Assembly (NCBI GenBank): GCA_947624455.1
Contig: CANQKL010000016.1
Coordinates: 1-16,995, forward strand
Direction: 5' to 3'
DNA: 16,995 nt
DNA from: an uncultured Clostridia bacterium
GTDB lineage: Bacteria; Bacillota; Clostridia; UMGS1883
Under the pieces are notes generated by a model. That model was given only the letters and a program-made list of their open reading frames with translations. It had not been told where the DNA came from and did no database searches. Positions within the stretch are counted from its first letter, which is position 1. Each line of letters opens with the position of its first letter. Of this stretch, positions 7,151 to 14,827 are shown piece by piece. The position numbers were made by a program, and so were the translations under genes.

Positions 7151-8362
7151 CTATCTCACTTCCTCCGGCTTTAAAAGCACCTTGTCATATTCCTTCAACG
7201 GCACATAGTCTGTGGGGGCGCCGGAGGGAATATATTTTCGGTCCACGATGTAGTACTCGTCATCCTCGGAACGGAAGGGATCGTCGTTCACATAGCGAAA
7301 ACTCTTCTGCTTGTCGATCAGAATATATACGCCCTTATGTCCGTCCTCGATACGCAATGCGGCGGAAGGTATCTTCAAGCCGGTGTGCTTTTGAAGCACC
7401 ACCTCGTAGTCCACACGGCGCAGGCTGCTGATGCCCTCCACAAAAAGGTCGCTGCGAACCACCATTACCCTTTTGCCGTCCTGGGCCTCCCCAAGGCTGT
7501 AGACCGTGCCGGTCACCTCGGCGGAATCGGCGCTGAGTACGGTAACGGTCACCGTGCTGCCCACCTTCACGTCGGCGGCCTCCTCCTCGGTAATATCTGC
7601 CACCAGATACCAGGCGAAGTTGTCCGATATTTTGCACACATCCTTAGCGTCTTGCTGATAGGTTTCGAGAATGTCCCCGAAACTTTCCACCTGCTCCGGC
7701 GTCAGCTCGGCCAAGGCTTTATTGGAGCCATACTGCTCAAGGCCGTCCACAATAGAGCTGTACACCCCGGAAATAGGGGCGTATATCTCATTCTGGACGC
7801 TGCCAATGGCGTCCTCTATCTCATACCGGCGCAGGTAAAGCTCCTCCAAAAGCTGGTCGGTCTGCTCGTTGTTTTCTATCTGAACGCTCCTATCCTTGAG
7901 GTAGCCTATCTCCCGCTTCATTTCGGTGGCGGCGGCAAGATCTCCGTTCTGGACGGCGGCGCGCAGATCCTTTACATCGTTGGAAACGGCGTTGGAAATG
8001 CGGATCGCGTCCGACTGGTAAACATCGGCTATGGTGGCGCTTTTCTCGATGTCCTCAATGCGCTGCCTCACCTGGCCCAGCTCGGACACAAGCTTCTCGT
8101 CGGGTTCTCCGCTCATGACCGTACCCACGCGGGCGTCACGGCTGACCCGTTCGCCCTCGTTGACAAAGGGTTCAAAAACCCCCGGAACGTCGTTGCTGAT
8201 CACGGTTTCGTTCCTGAGTATGAAGCCCTCGCCCTGGATGCTCTTTTGATATTCATAATAGGTAACAGTCTGGGTGTTGTAGGGATTTGAGCAGTAGCGG
8301 ACAGTGCTGACCGCCGCTGCCACGATCACAACCGCCAGAATTATTTTCAATACCTTGCGCAA
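7151..8362 (-). CDS. HlyD-like membrane-fusion (efflux adaptor) protein
   Basis: This 403-residue protein has one N-terminal membrane anchor (about residues 4-22) and an extracytoplasmic remainder. A split lipoyl-like domain can be seen: the first half at 44-82 (GEGFILR...VPGVFEPFVNEGERV) and the second at 192-209 (EIYAPISGVYSSIVDGLE). Between them is a charged helical/coiled-coil segment (about 85-190), and a beta-barrel region follows (WYLVADITEEEAADVKVGSTVTV). This is the adaptor layout of HlyD/RND-type proteins. No transporter ATPase or permease gene is adjacent. The start is TTG at 8362 with AGGAGG eight bases before it. Its position between hfq and yggS suggests a cell-envelope role, but the substrate is unknown. 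Confidence 0.8.
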   Translation of the reverse strand: MRKVLKIILAVVIVAAAVSTVRYCSNPYNTQTVTYYEYQKSIQGEGFILRNETVISNDVPGVFEPFVNEGERVSRDARVGTVMSGEPDEKLVSELGQVRQRIEDIEKSATIADVYQSDAIRISNAVSNDVKDLRAAVQNGDLAAATEMKREIGYLKDRSVQIENNEQTDQLLEELYLRRYEIEDAIGSVQNEIYAPISGVYSSIVDGLEQYGSNKALAELTPEQVESFGDILETYQQDAKDVCKISDNFAWYLVADITEEEAADVKVGSTVTVTVLSADSAEVTGTVYSLGEAQDGKRVMVVRSDLFVEGISSLRRVDYEVVLQKHTGLKIPSAALRIEDGHKGVYILIDKQKSFRYVNDDPFRSEDDEYYIVDRKYIPSGAPTDYVPLKEYDKVLLKPEEVR

Positions 8363-8388
8363 GGTTCAGTCCTCCTCGGTAAGGGTCG

Positions 8389-8625
8389 TCAGTCGTCCAC
8401 GGCCTCGGAATCAAAATGCACAGGCACGAAGGGACTGATAGTGGAAATGGCGTGCTTGTATATCAACTGCTGGCGGCCCTCGCTGTCCACCACTACGGTG
8501 TAATTGTCAAAGCCCTTTACCTGGCCTTTTATCTGAAAACCGTTCATGAGGTAAATAACTATCGTCGTTTTGTCGCGGCGAACCGCGTTCAAAAAAACGT
8601 CCTGAAGATTGATATTGTTTTTCAT
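8389..8625 (-). CDS. hfq: RNA chaperone Hfq
   Basis: Hfq forms a hexameric Sm-like ring that binds small RNAs and A- or U-rich mRNA sites. The 78-residue protein has the Sm1 motif IVIYLMNGFQIKGQVKGFDNYTVVVD (22-47) and the Sm2 motif YKHAISTISP (56-65). Proximal-face residues Q8 and Y56-K57-H58 are conserved, and the rim has R16-R17. The C-terminal tail is short, as usual in Firmicutes. Its ATG overlaps the miaA stop (ATGA), with GGAGAG upstream, so it is coupled to miaA; miaA-hfq is a widely conserved pair. Confidence 0.96.
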   Translation of the reverse strand: MKNNINLQDVFLNAVRRDKTTIVIYLMNGFQIKGQVKGFDNYTVVVDSEGRQQLIYKHAISTISPFVPVHFDSEAVDD

Positions 8626-9566
8626 TGCTGTCTCTCCTTCATGTCTTTTATAAGGTCTATCGCCTGTTCAAAGGCCCTTTCCGGCTCCAGCCAGAGCAGG
8701 TCCGGCGTTCGCCGCAGCCAGGTGAGCTGCCGCTTGGCGTAGTGTCGGCTGGCCCGCTTGATATTGTCAACCGCCTGGGCAAGGGTCGCCTTGGAGTCAA
8801 AATACTCCAGCATTTCCTTATAGCCTATGGCCTGGCCCGCGGTCGGGGCCTGATCCCTGATGGGCAAAAGCTCCCTGCGCACCTCGTCCTCAAGGCCCTT
8901 TTCCATCATTATATCCACGCGCCGGTCAATTCGGGCGTAAAGTTCCTGCCGGGGCCGCCCTATGGCCAGCCGCAAAGCCCGATAGGGCGAAGGGCGGCGG
9001 CTTTTCTCATTAATGCTGGCCCGGCTCTCGCCTGTCATGCGGATCAGCTCTATTGACCTTATGACCCGCTTCACGTTGTTGGGATGTATGCGTTCGGCCT
9101 CGTCGGCGTCCAGCTCCCTTAACATGGCATGGAGCCGATCGGCTCCCTGGCTCAGAGCGATTTCGTTCAACTCCCTGCGAAGCTCCTGATTTCCCTGGGG
9201 TGCGGAAAAATCGGTGCCGGCAATGAGATTGTCAACGTACAGCCCCGTTCCGCCCACCACTATGGGCAGCCTGCCCCGGCTGTAAATATCCCTTACCGCC
9301 GCTCCGGCCTCAAAACAGTACCGGGCGACGCTGTAGCTCTCGGTAGGCTCGGCCACGTCCAGCATATGGTGGGGAACTCCCCTGCGCTCGGCGGCGTCTG
9401 GCTTGGCTGTGCCGATGTCTAACCGCCGGTACACCTGCATGGAATCGGCGCTGACCACCTCGCCCCCCAGCTCCAGGGCCAGCTCCACACCTAAGCCCGT
9501 CTTGCCGCAGGCTGTGGGGCCGCAAACTACGATTACGGGAATTTTCCCCGTCTCATTTATTTCCAT
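8622..9566 (-). CDS. miaA: tRNA dimethylallyltransferase MiaA
   Basis: MiaA transfers a dimethylallyl group to N6 of A37 in tRNAs that read codons starting with U, producing the substrate of MiaB, which is encoded at the head of this operon. The 314-residue protein has the P-loop GPTACGKT (16-23; a cysteine where serine is usual), the DSMQVYRRLDIGTAKP stretch with the catalytic-site aspartate, and GGTGLYVDNLI. The C-terminal YAKRQLTWLRR segment belongs to tRNA binding. The ATG at 9566 has only a weak AAGGAA upstream. It lies 39 bases after mutL and overlaps hfq by 4 bases. Confidence 0.96.
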   Translation of the reverse strand: MEINETGKIPVIVVCGPTACGKTGLGVELALELGGEVVSADSMQVYRRLDIGTAKPDAAERRGVPHHMLDVAEPTESYSVARYCFEAGAAVRDIYSRGRLPIVVGGTGLYVDNLIAGTDFSAPQGNQELRRELNEIALSQGADRLHAMLRELDADEAERIHPNNVKRVIRSIELIRMTGESRASINEKSRRPSPYRALRLAIGRPRQELYARIDRRVDIMMEKGLEDEVRRELLPIRDQAPTAGQAIGYKEMLEYFDSKATLAQAVDNIKRASRHYAKRQLTWLRRTPDLLWLEPERAFEQAIDLIKDMKERQQ

Positions 9567-9605
9567 CTGTAATTTTATTCCTTACTGTCAATGTTTTCTC
9601 GCCCG

Positions 9606-11525
9606 TCAAACTATACGTTTAAACATTTTTTCAATTTGATACTTTGTGATCTTCACCGATATGGGCCTGCCGTGGGGGCAGGTAGATATGCCCTCCATAG
9701 CCAACGCTCTGCCCAGAAGGATCTCCATTTCCTGGGGGCTGAGGTCTTTATTGGCCTTTATGGCCGATTTGCAGGCAACCGTATACAGCGCTCGATCCCG
9801 CCGTTCGCTGAGTTCGCCCCGTCCGTCGCCCAAAAGATCACCGGCCAGCTCCACAAACAGAGTCTCGCCCTCGCCGCCGGAGCAATCCGAGGGTACGCTG
9901 CGAATGAGGACCGCGTTTTCCCCCGCCTCGTCAAAGTCGAAGCCCAGGTCTGTCAAAAACTGACGGTTGGCGTTTACGGCCTCAAACTCCTTGGGGCTGA
10001 GGGTCAGGCTCACCGGCATCATCAAAAGCTGGGGGGCGGATTTGCCGCCGTTTTGCTTCAGCTCTTCATACCGCAGCCGCTCATGGGCGGCGTGCTGGTC
10101 TATGAGCAGCAGCTCCCCCTCGCCCTCGGCCAAAATATAAGTAGAAAAGAGCTGCCCGATCACCCTTAGCTCCACAGGCTCGATCTGTTGTGGGGAGGGC
10201 GCGCCGGTCTCCGGCTCCGGAGTCTCCTCCGCCTCCAACGCCCTGGCGCGGCCGACTATGGGAGCCTTGATCTCTCCGGAGCGAAGTTTTTCCTCCTGCT
10301 CCTGGCGAAGCCTTTCCACCTGCTTTTCCGGCAGCAGCGGACTAAGCTCGGTTTTCAGCGTTTTAATGCCGGTTCCGCCGCCCGGCGGTTCCTTGACGTT
10401 CCCTCTTTCCCGCGCCACGGTCAGCGGGCTGAACTTGCTTTTCTGCACCTTCAACTGCCGCGGCAGCTCGGGCGGAGGAGCGAGCTTGAAGGACTGGCCC
10501 TCCCTAACAAAGGCCGCCTGGGCTTCCCTGGCTCCGCTGACGGAGGCCAGCATATTTTTCACCGCCCAATAGACCGCCAGATAGACGCTCTGCTCGTCGG
10601 CAAACTTTATCTCTGTTTTCGCCGGGTGTACGTTCACATCGCAAAGGGCGGGCGGAAGCTCGATATTCAGCACCGCCACTGGGAACCTTCCCCCCATAAG
10701 CTCGTTTTTATACGCCTCGGCCAGGGCCATCGACAGGATACGGCTCACTACCCAGCGGCCGTTGACAAAAAACACCTGCATGGATCGGTTCGGGCGGGAA
10801 AGGTTGTTTTTCCCCGCCAATCCGGTAACAGTGACTCCCCCGCCGGTATACTTCACCGGGGCCATGTTTGCCGAAAAGTCCTTGCCCCACACGGCCCGAA
10901 CCGCATCCTTAAGTTCCCCTGTGCCGGGAGTGAAGAAAACGTCCTTCCCTTCCCTGATAAAACGCAGCGACACCCCGGGGTGGCTGAGAGCTTGACGTTG
11001 GCAGACCTCCGCCGCCAGCGCGCCCTCGGCGGAGTCCTTTTTCAAGAACTTCATTCTGGCGGGCGTGTTGTAAAACAGATTTTCCACTATCACGGTAGTG
11101 CCGCCGGGGCAGCCGGCCTCCTCTATGATTTGAGTCTCGCCCCCCTCCACCACCATACGGACGCCCATATCGGCAATGGGGGTGCGGGTTATCAGTTCGG
11201 TGCGGCTGACCGAGGCTATGGAGCAAAGTGCCTCGCCTCTGAAGCCCAGAGTGGTCACGTGCTCCAAATCTTCAATATTTCTGATCTTGCTGGTGGCGTG
11301 GCGCATAAAGGCCCTTTCCATGTCCTCCGGCAGTATACCGGAGCCATCGTCGGTGACTCGGATATAGCCGACGCCGCCACGGCGTATCTCGACCACCACG
11401 GACTTAGCTCCGGCGTCAATAGAGTTCTCCACCAGCTCCTTAATAGCGTTGGCGGGCCGCTCCACCACCTCTCCCGCGGCTATTTTCTCGGCCGCTTCCC
11501 GGCTGAGGACATTTATTTTGCCCAT
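9606..11525 (-). CDS. mutL: DNA mismatch repair protein MutL (endonuclease type)
   Basis: MutL couples mismatch recognition by MutS to strand removal. The 639-residue protein has the GHKL ATPase motifs LVENSIDAGA (31-40), DDGSG (59-63) and TLGFRGEAL (92-100). A Pro/Glu-rich linker spans about 340-440. The C-terminal domain contains DQHAAHERLRYE (476-487), the DQHA(X)2E(X)4E metal-binding endonuclease motif, and CPHGRP (616-621). It is therefore expected to nick DNA itself, as in bacteria without MutH. The ATG at 11525 follows AAGGTGGTG. A 103-base spacer with a G+C-rich hairpin separates it from mutS. Confidence 0.97.
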   Translation of the reverse strand: MGKINVLSREAAEKIAAGEVVERPANAIKELVENSIDAGAKSVVVEIRRGGVGYIRVTDDGSGILPEDMERAFMRHATSKIRNIEDLEHVTTLGFRGEALCSIASVSRTELITRTPIADMGVRMVVEGGETQIIEEAGCPGGTTVIVENLFYNTPARMKFLKKDSAEGALAAEVCQRQALSHPGVSLRFIREGKDVFFTPGTGELKDAVRAVWGKDFSANMAPVKYTGGGVTVTGLAGKNNLSRPNRSMQVFFVNGRWVVSRILSMALAEAYKNELMGGRFPVAVLNIELPPALCDVNVHPAKTEIKFADEQSVYLAVYWAVKNMLASVSGAREAQAAFVREGQSFKLAPPPELPRQLKVQKSKFSPLTVARERGNVKEPPGGGTGIKTLKTELSPLLPEKQVERLRQEQEEKLRSGEIKAPIVGRARALEAEETPEPETGAPSPQQIEPVELRVIGQLFSTYILAEGEGELLLIDQHAAHERLRYEELKQNGGKSAPQLLMMPVSLTLSPKEFEAVNANRQFLTDLGFDFDEAGENAVLIRSVPSDCSGGEGETLFVELAGDLLGDGRGELSERRDRALYTVACKSAIKANKDLSPQEMEILLGRALAMEGISTCPHGRPISVKITKYQIEKMFKRIV

Positions 11526-11576
11526 TGTTTCACACCACCTTAGTCTAATCAGGAATTATTCGCGGAAATTTTGACG

Positions 11577-11617
11577 CTCCCCCGAAGGCGCGCGCCGTTT
11601 ACGGCCCCTTGCGGGAG
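11577..11617 (-). promoter_or_regulatory. G+C-rich hairpin in the mutS-mutL spacer
   Basis: CTCCC (11577-11581) pairs with GGGAG (11613-11617), and AAGG (11585-11588) with CCTT (11607-11610). A self-complementary GGCGCGCGCC lies at 11587-11596. On the - strand no T-run follows, so it is not a standard terminator for mutS. It may affect mRNA processing or mutL expression. Confidence 0.4.
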
Positions 11618-11628
11618 GGGATTTTCTT

Positions 11629-14211
11629 CTAACCGCTTATCATTTTCTGCAGCCTGAACAGCTCGTTCAGCGCCTCTATGGGCGTGAGCGTCGTAACATC
11701 CAGGCTCCTAAGCTCTGTCAGGGCGGGATTTTCCTCCACGCAGGCAAGGCTTATCTGAGGACTTGGTTCGACGGCCGCCGTCGGCATTGACCGGCTGACG
11801 GCGCCATCCACTATACTTTTCAGCACCTCTTTTGCCCTTTTTATAACCGGAGCGGGAACTCCGCTGTACTTGGCCACTTCGATGCCGTAGCTGTCGTCGG
11901 TGCCGCCGGGAACTATCTTGCGCAGGAAGGTTATGTCGTCTCCCCGCTTTTTGCAAACGGTATTGAAATTCCTTACCCCCTCCAGCTCTCCCTCAAGGGC
12001 CGTGAGTTCGTGGTAATGGGTGGCAAACAGGGTTTTCATCCCGATTTTTTTCACGATATATTCTATGACGGCCCAAGCTATGGACAAGCCGTCGTAGGTG
12101 CTTGTGCCGCGACCCACCTCGTCAAGAATACAAAGGCTGTTTTTCGTGGCGTTCTTGAGAATATAGCTGACCTCGCTCATCTCCATGGTGAACGTGCTTT
12201 GACCGGAAGCCAGATCGTCGCTGGCCCCGATGCGGGTGAATATTTTGTCCACCACGCCTATGCGGCACATACTCGCGGGTACAAAGCTGCCCACCTGGGC
12301 CATGAGGGTGATAGCGGCGACCTGGCGCATATATGTGGACTTTCCGGCCATATTTGGGCCGGTTATGATGGCGGCCCGGCATGAGCCGCAGTCCAGATCG
12401 GTGTCGTTGGGGACAAAAAGCCCGTCCTTCAACATCCTTTCCACCACTGGATGGCGGCCATCCTTTATCACGATTTTGTCCGAAAGGTCTACCTCCGGCC
12501 GGACATAGCCGTTTTTGGCGGCGGTCTCAGCCAGGGAATATATGCAATCCGCGGCGGCGATAGCCCTGGCGGTGCGGTCGATACGCTCCACCTCGGCGGC
12601 CACTCTCTGGCGCACTCGCCCAAACTCCTCGTACTCCAGAGCCTCCAGCCGTTCGGTGGCGCCCAGGACGGCGTTCTCCACCTCCTTGAGTTCGGGAGTT
12701 ATGAACCTTTCTCCGCCTACGGTTGTCTGCTTGCGTATGTAATCATCGGGGACTTTATCCAAATTGGAGTTGCTGACCTCGATGTAATATCCGAAAACTT
12801 TGTTATATCTCACTCTCAGATTCTTAATGCCGGTGCGCTCCCGCTCCCTAGCCTCAATACCGCCAAGGCTGCCCCGTCCGTTTTCCGAGGCGTCGCGAAG
12901 GCGGTCGATGTCCTCGTTATAGCCCGTCTTGATCAGCCCGCCATCCCGAAGAGACGCCGGAGGCTCGTCAACTATCGCCCGCTCCAATACGTCGCAGAGG
13001 TCCTCCATACAGTCAAAGACCGCCGCCTGAGTATTCATTATGACGCTGCGGCAGCTACTGAGTATGCGGTATATCTCCGGCAGGGCCTTAAATGACGATC
13101 TCAGCGCCACCAGATCCTTGGCGTTGCACAGACCCATGGACACCCGGCCCATAAGCCTCTCTATATCCAAAACCCCGCTAAGCGCCTCGCCCAGCTCCTC
13201 TCTGAGGGACGGGCTTTTGACAAGCTCCTCCACGCCGCCCAGGCGATTGTTTATCGCCGCCACGTTGATGAGGGGCCGCATTATCCAGTTCTTAAGCAGA
13301 CGGCTGCCCATGGAGGTTCGGGTTCGATCAAGGGCCCAGTAAAGGCTGCCCTTTTTCCCCTTGTCCCTCATGGTCGTGACCAATTCCAGATTCCGGCGGC
13401 TGCCGGGGTCGATGTCCATGAACTCGCTGGACGAGTATATCTTGATCTCCCGTATATGTTCAAGCTCCGATTTCTGAGTTTCCACCAGATATTCGAGCAA
13501 AGCCGCCGCCGCTATCAGCAGCGGGCGTGCAGTTATCTCGGAGCTGTTGGCAAGGTGCTTTTCCACCACCTGTCTTGCGCCCGGTTCCACCTCTTTCTCC
13601 TCAAAGGAGAAGGTAAGCATAGTCTCGGCCCGGTCGCGGATGTACTCCACGAGCCGCTTGTCGCCGCGTCCCGCGCCGCCGAAGGCCGCCTCCACCGGCG
13701 AAAACCGATCCAGCTCGCTGACAAGCCGTTCGCAGCCGACGTCATTTTCAATATAGGTACCCATCAGTTCGCCAGTTGAAACGTCGGCAAACACCGCTCC
13801 GGAACATCCGTCCTCCACAAAGACCGAGGCCATATAATTGGCCCCCCGGGAGGAGAGGACGTTTTCATCTATTATGGTACCCGGAGTGACTACGCGGATT
13901 ATATCCCGGCGGACAATGCCCTTGGTCTGCTTGGGATCCTCCATCTGCTCACAGATGGCCACCTTGTAGCCCTTGGCCACCAAACGGGCGATGTAACCGT
14001 CGGCGGAGTGAAAGGGTACCCCGCACATGGGCGCCCGCTCCTCAAGGCCGCAGCTTTTTCCCGTGAGGGTCAGCTCCAGTTCGCGGCTGGCCGTCTTAGC
14101 GTCCTCGAAGAACATCTCATAAAAATCTCCCAGTCTGAACATGAGAATGGCGTCCTTGTGTTCCTCCTTCATCTTCAGATACTGCCGCATCATCGGCGTT
14201 ATCTCAGCCAC
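11629..14211 (-). CDS. mutS: DNA mismatch repair protein MutS
   Basis: MutS finds base mismatches and small loops. From the GTG at 14211 the product has 860 residues and begins MAEITPMMRQYLKMKEEHKD, the normal family N-terminus. The mismatch-contacting F-x-E is F30-Y31-E32. The ATPase has GPNMAGKST (618-626), the Walker B pair D697-E698 in LCILDEVGRGTST, and the TLFATHYHEL switch. The frame also allows an ATG at 14232. I prefer 14211 because AAAGGGGGTGA lies inside that extension, five bases before this GTG, and the extra seven residues do not match the family. A 212-base structured spacer precedes it. Order miaB-ricA-mutS-mutL resembles B. subtilis. Confidence 0.95.
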   Translation of the reverse strand: MAEITPMMRQYLKMKEEHKDAILMFRLGDFYEMFFEDAKTASRELELTLTGKSCGLEERAPMCGVPFHSADGYIARLVAKGYKVAICEQMEDPKQTKGIVRRDIIRVVTPGTIIDENVLSSRGANYMASVFVEDGCSGAVFADVSTGELMGTYIENDVGCERLVSELDRFSPVEAAFGGAGRGDKRLVEYIRDRAETMLTFSFEEKEVEPGARQVVEKHLANSSEITARPLLIAAAALLEYLVETQKSELEHIREIKIYSSSEFMDIDPGSRRNLELVTTMRDKGKKGSLYWALDRTRTSMGSRLLKNWIMRPLINVAAINNRLGGVEELVKSPSLREELGEALSGVLDIERLMGRVSMGLCNAKDLVALRSSFKALPEIYRILSSCRSVIMNTQAAVFDCMEDLCDVLERAIVDEPPASLRDGGLIKTGYNEDIDRLRDASENGRGSLGGIEARERERTGIKNLRVRYNKVFGYYIEVSNSNLDKVPDDYIRKQTTVGGERFITPELKEVENAVLGATERLEALEYEEFGRVRQRVAAEVERIDRTARAIAAADCIYSLAETAAKNGYVRPEVDLSDKIVIKDGRHPVVERMLKDGLFVPNDTDLDCGSCRAAIITGPNMAGKSTYMRQVAAITLMAQVGSFVPASMCRIGVVDKIFTRIGASDDLASGQSTFTMEMSEVSYILKNATKNSLCILDEVGRGTSTYDGLSIAWAVIEYIVKKIGMKTLFATHYHELTALEGELEGVRNFNTVCKKRGDDITFLRKIVPGGTDDSYGIEVAKYSGVPAPVIKRAKEVLKSIVDGAVSRSMPTAAVEPSPQISLACVEENPALTELRSLDVTTLTPIEALNELFRLQKMISG

Positions 14212-14216
14212 CGGCG

Positions 14217-14227
14217 TCACCCCCTTT
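14217..14227 (-). promoter_or_regulatory. Ribosome binding site that sets the mutS start
   Basis: On the - strand the sequence AAAGGGGGTGA differs from the ideal AAAGGAGGTGA by one base and ends five bases before the GTG at 14211. It overlaps the codons that would follow the alternative ATG at 14232, which argues for the inner GTG. Confidence 0.7.
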
Positions 14228-14247
14228 CGCATCGTTTAGAGTTACAG

Positions 14248-14276
14248 CCCCGGCGGCGGCTGACCGTCCGCCGGGG
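14248..14276 (-). promoter_or_regulatory. Long G+C-rich hairpin in the mutS leader
   Basis: CCCCGGCGG (14248-14256) pairs with CCGCCGGGG (14268-14276). CGG/CCG extends the stem to 12 bp with one bulged T and a CTGA loop. It lies about 20 bases upstream of the mutS ribosome site. The - strand has no T-run after it, so it is not a classical terminator. Two smaller hairpins lie further upstream, CGCTG/CAGCG near 14359-14375 and TCCGC/GCGGA near 14388-14401. Confidence 0.5.
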
Positions 14277-14423
14277 GAGTTTACGGCAAAAATGACAGCT
14301 CTACATCCTTGCCTTGATAAAATTTGCCATTTTTTCGGAGCTTTGAAAACGTCCGAGGCGCTGCCGCCGCCAGCGTCAAGGCCAGATTCCGCTATTGCGG
14401 ATCGGCCTCCCGCTCCCAGCTTT

Positions 14424-14810
14424 TTAGTGGCAGCCGCCGCAGGTCGAGCAGCTTCCGCTGCACCCGCCGGGGAGCTGACCGGTTATATGGTAGGAAAGTA
14501 TGGCGTTCATCTGGTCGATTATGGCCTGAAAAGCCCGCTGCGCGTTGATATATTCCACGATCACGTCGTTGTTGGTCACCTTTTCATAGGCTTCCTCCAA
14601 AGCGGCGCGGATCTCCTCCATCCTCTCCTTGCCCACATCGCCCTTGTTGATTTCCTCCCCAAGGCTCTTGCGCAGTTCGCTGTACTCCTGGAGAAGCTTC
14701 ATTGCCTCCTCGTCCTGCTCCTGCTTGGCCTCGGCCAGCTTCATAGTCTTATATTCGTTGCTGTTGACGATTGCCTCGCCCAGCTCTCTCGCCTTGTCAA
14801 AAATCTCCAT
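14424..14810 (-). CDS. YlbF/YmcA-family regulator (RicA-like) with cysteine tail
   Basis: This 128-residue, largely helical protein belongs to the YlbF/YmcA family. In B. subtilis RicA (YmcA), RicF (YlbF) and RicT form an Fe-S-containing complex that promotes RNase Y-dependent mRNA maturation. The helical core covers about residues 1-112. The tail carries C117, C121, C124 and C127 (CSGSCSTCGGCH), able to bind a metal or Fe-S cluster. Position between miaB and mutS matches B. subtilis ricA, so I favour a RicA role over YlbF; sequence alone does not separate them. The ATG at 14810 follows GAAAGGATG, 17 bases after miaB. No ricT or RNase Y gene is in the window. Confidence 0.85.
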   Translation of the reverse strand: MEIFDKARELGEAIVNSNEYKTMKLAEAKQEQDEEAMKLLQEYSELRKSLGEEINKGDVGKERMEEIRAALEEAYEKVTNNDVIVEYINAQRAFQAIIDQMNAILSYHITGQLPGGCSGSCSTCGGCH

Positions 14811-14827
14811 TTAAAATCATCCTTTCG

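Noticed and set aside
10188..11543. A 451-codon open frame on the + strand opposite mutL
   Set aside because: It lies wholly against the conserved N-terminal and linker parts of mutL and has no family features or credible ribosome site.
14212..14232. mutS start at the ATG at 14232
   Set aside because: The extension contains the near-perfect ribosome site AAAGGGGGTGA and adds residues not seen in MutS; the GTG at 14211 fits better. The ATG cannot be fully excluded.
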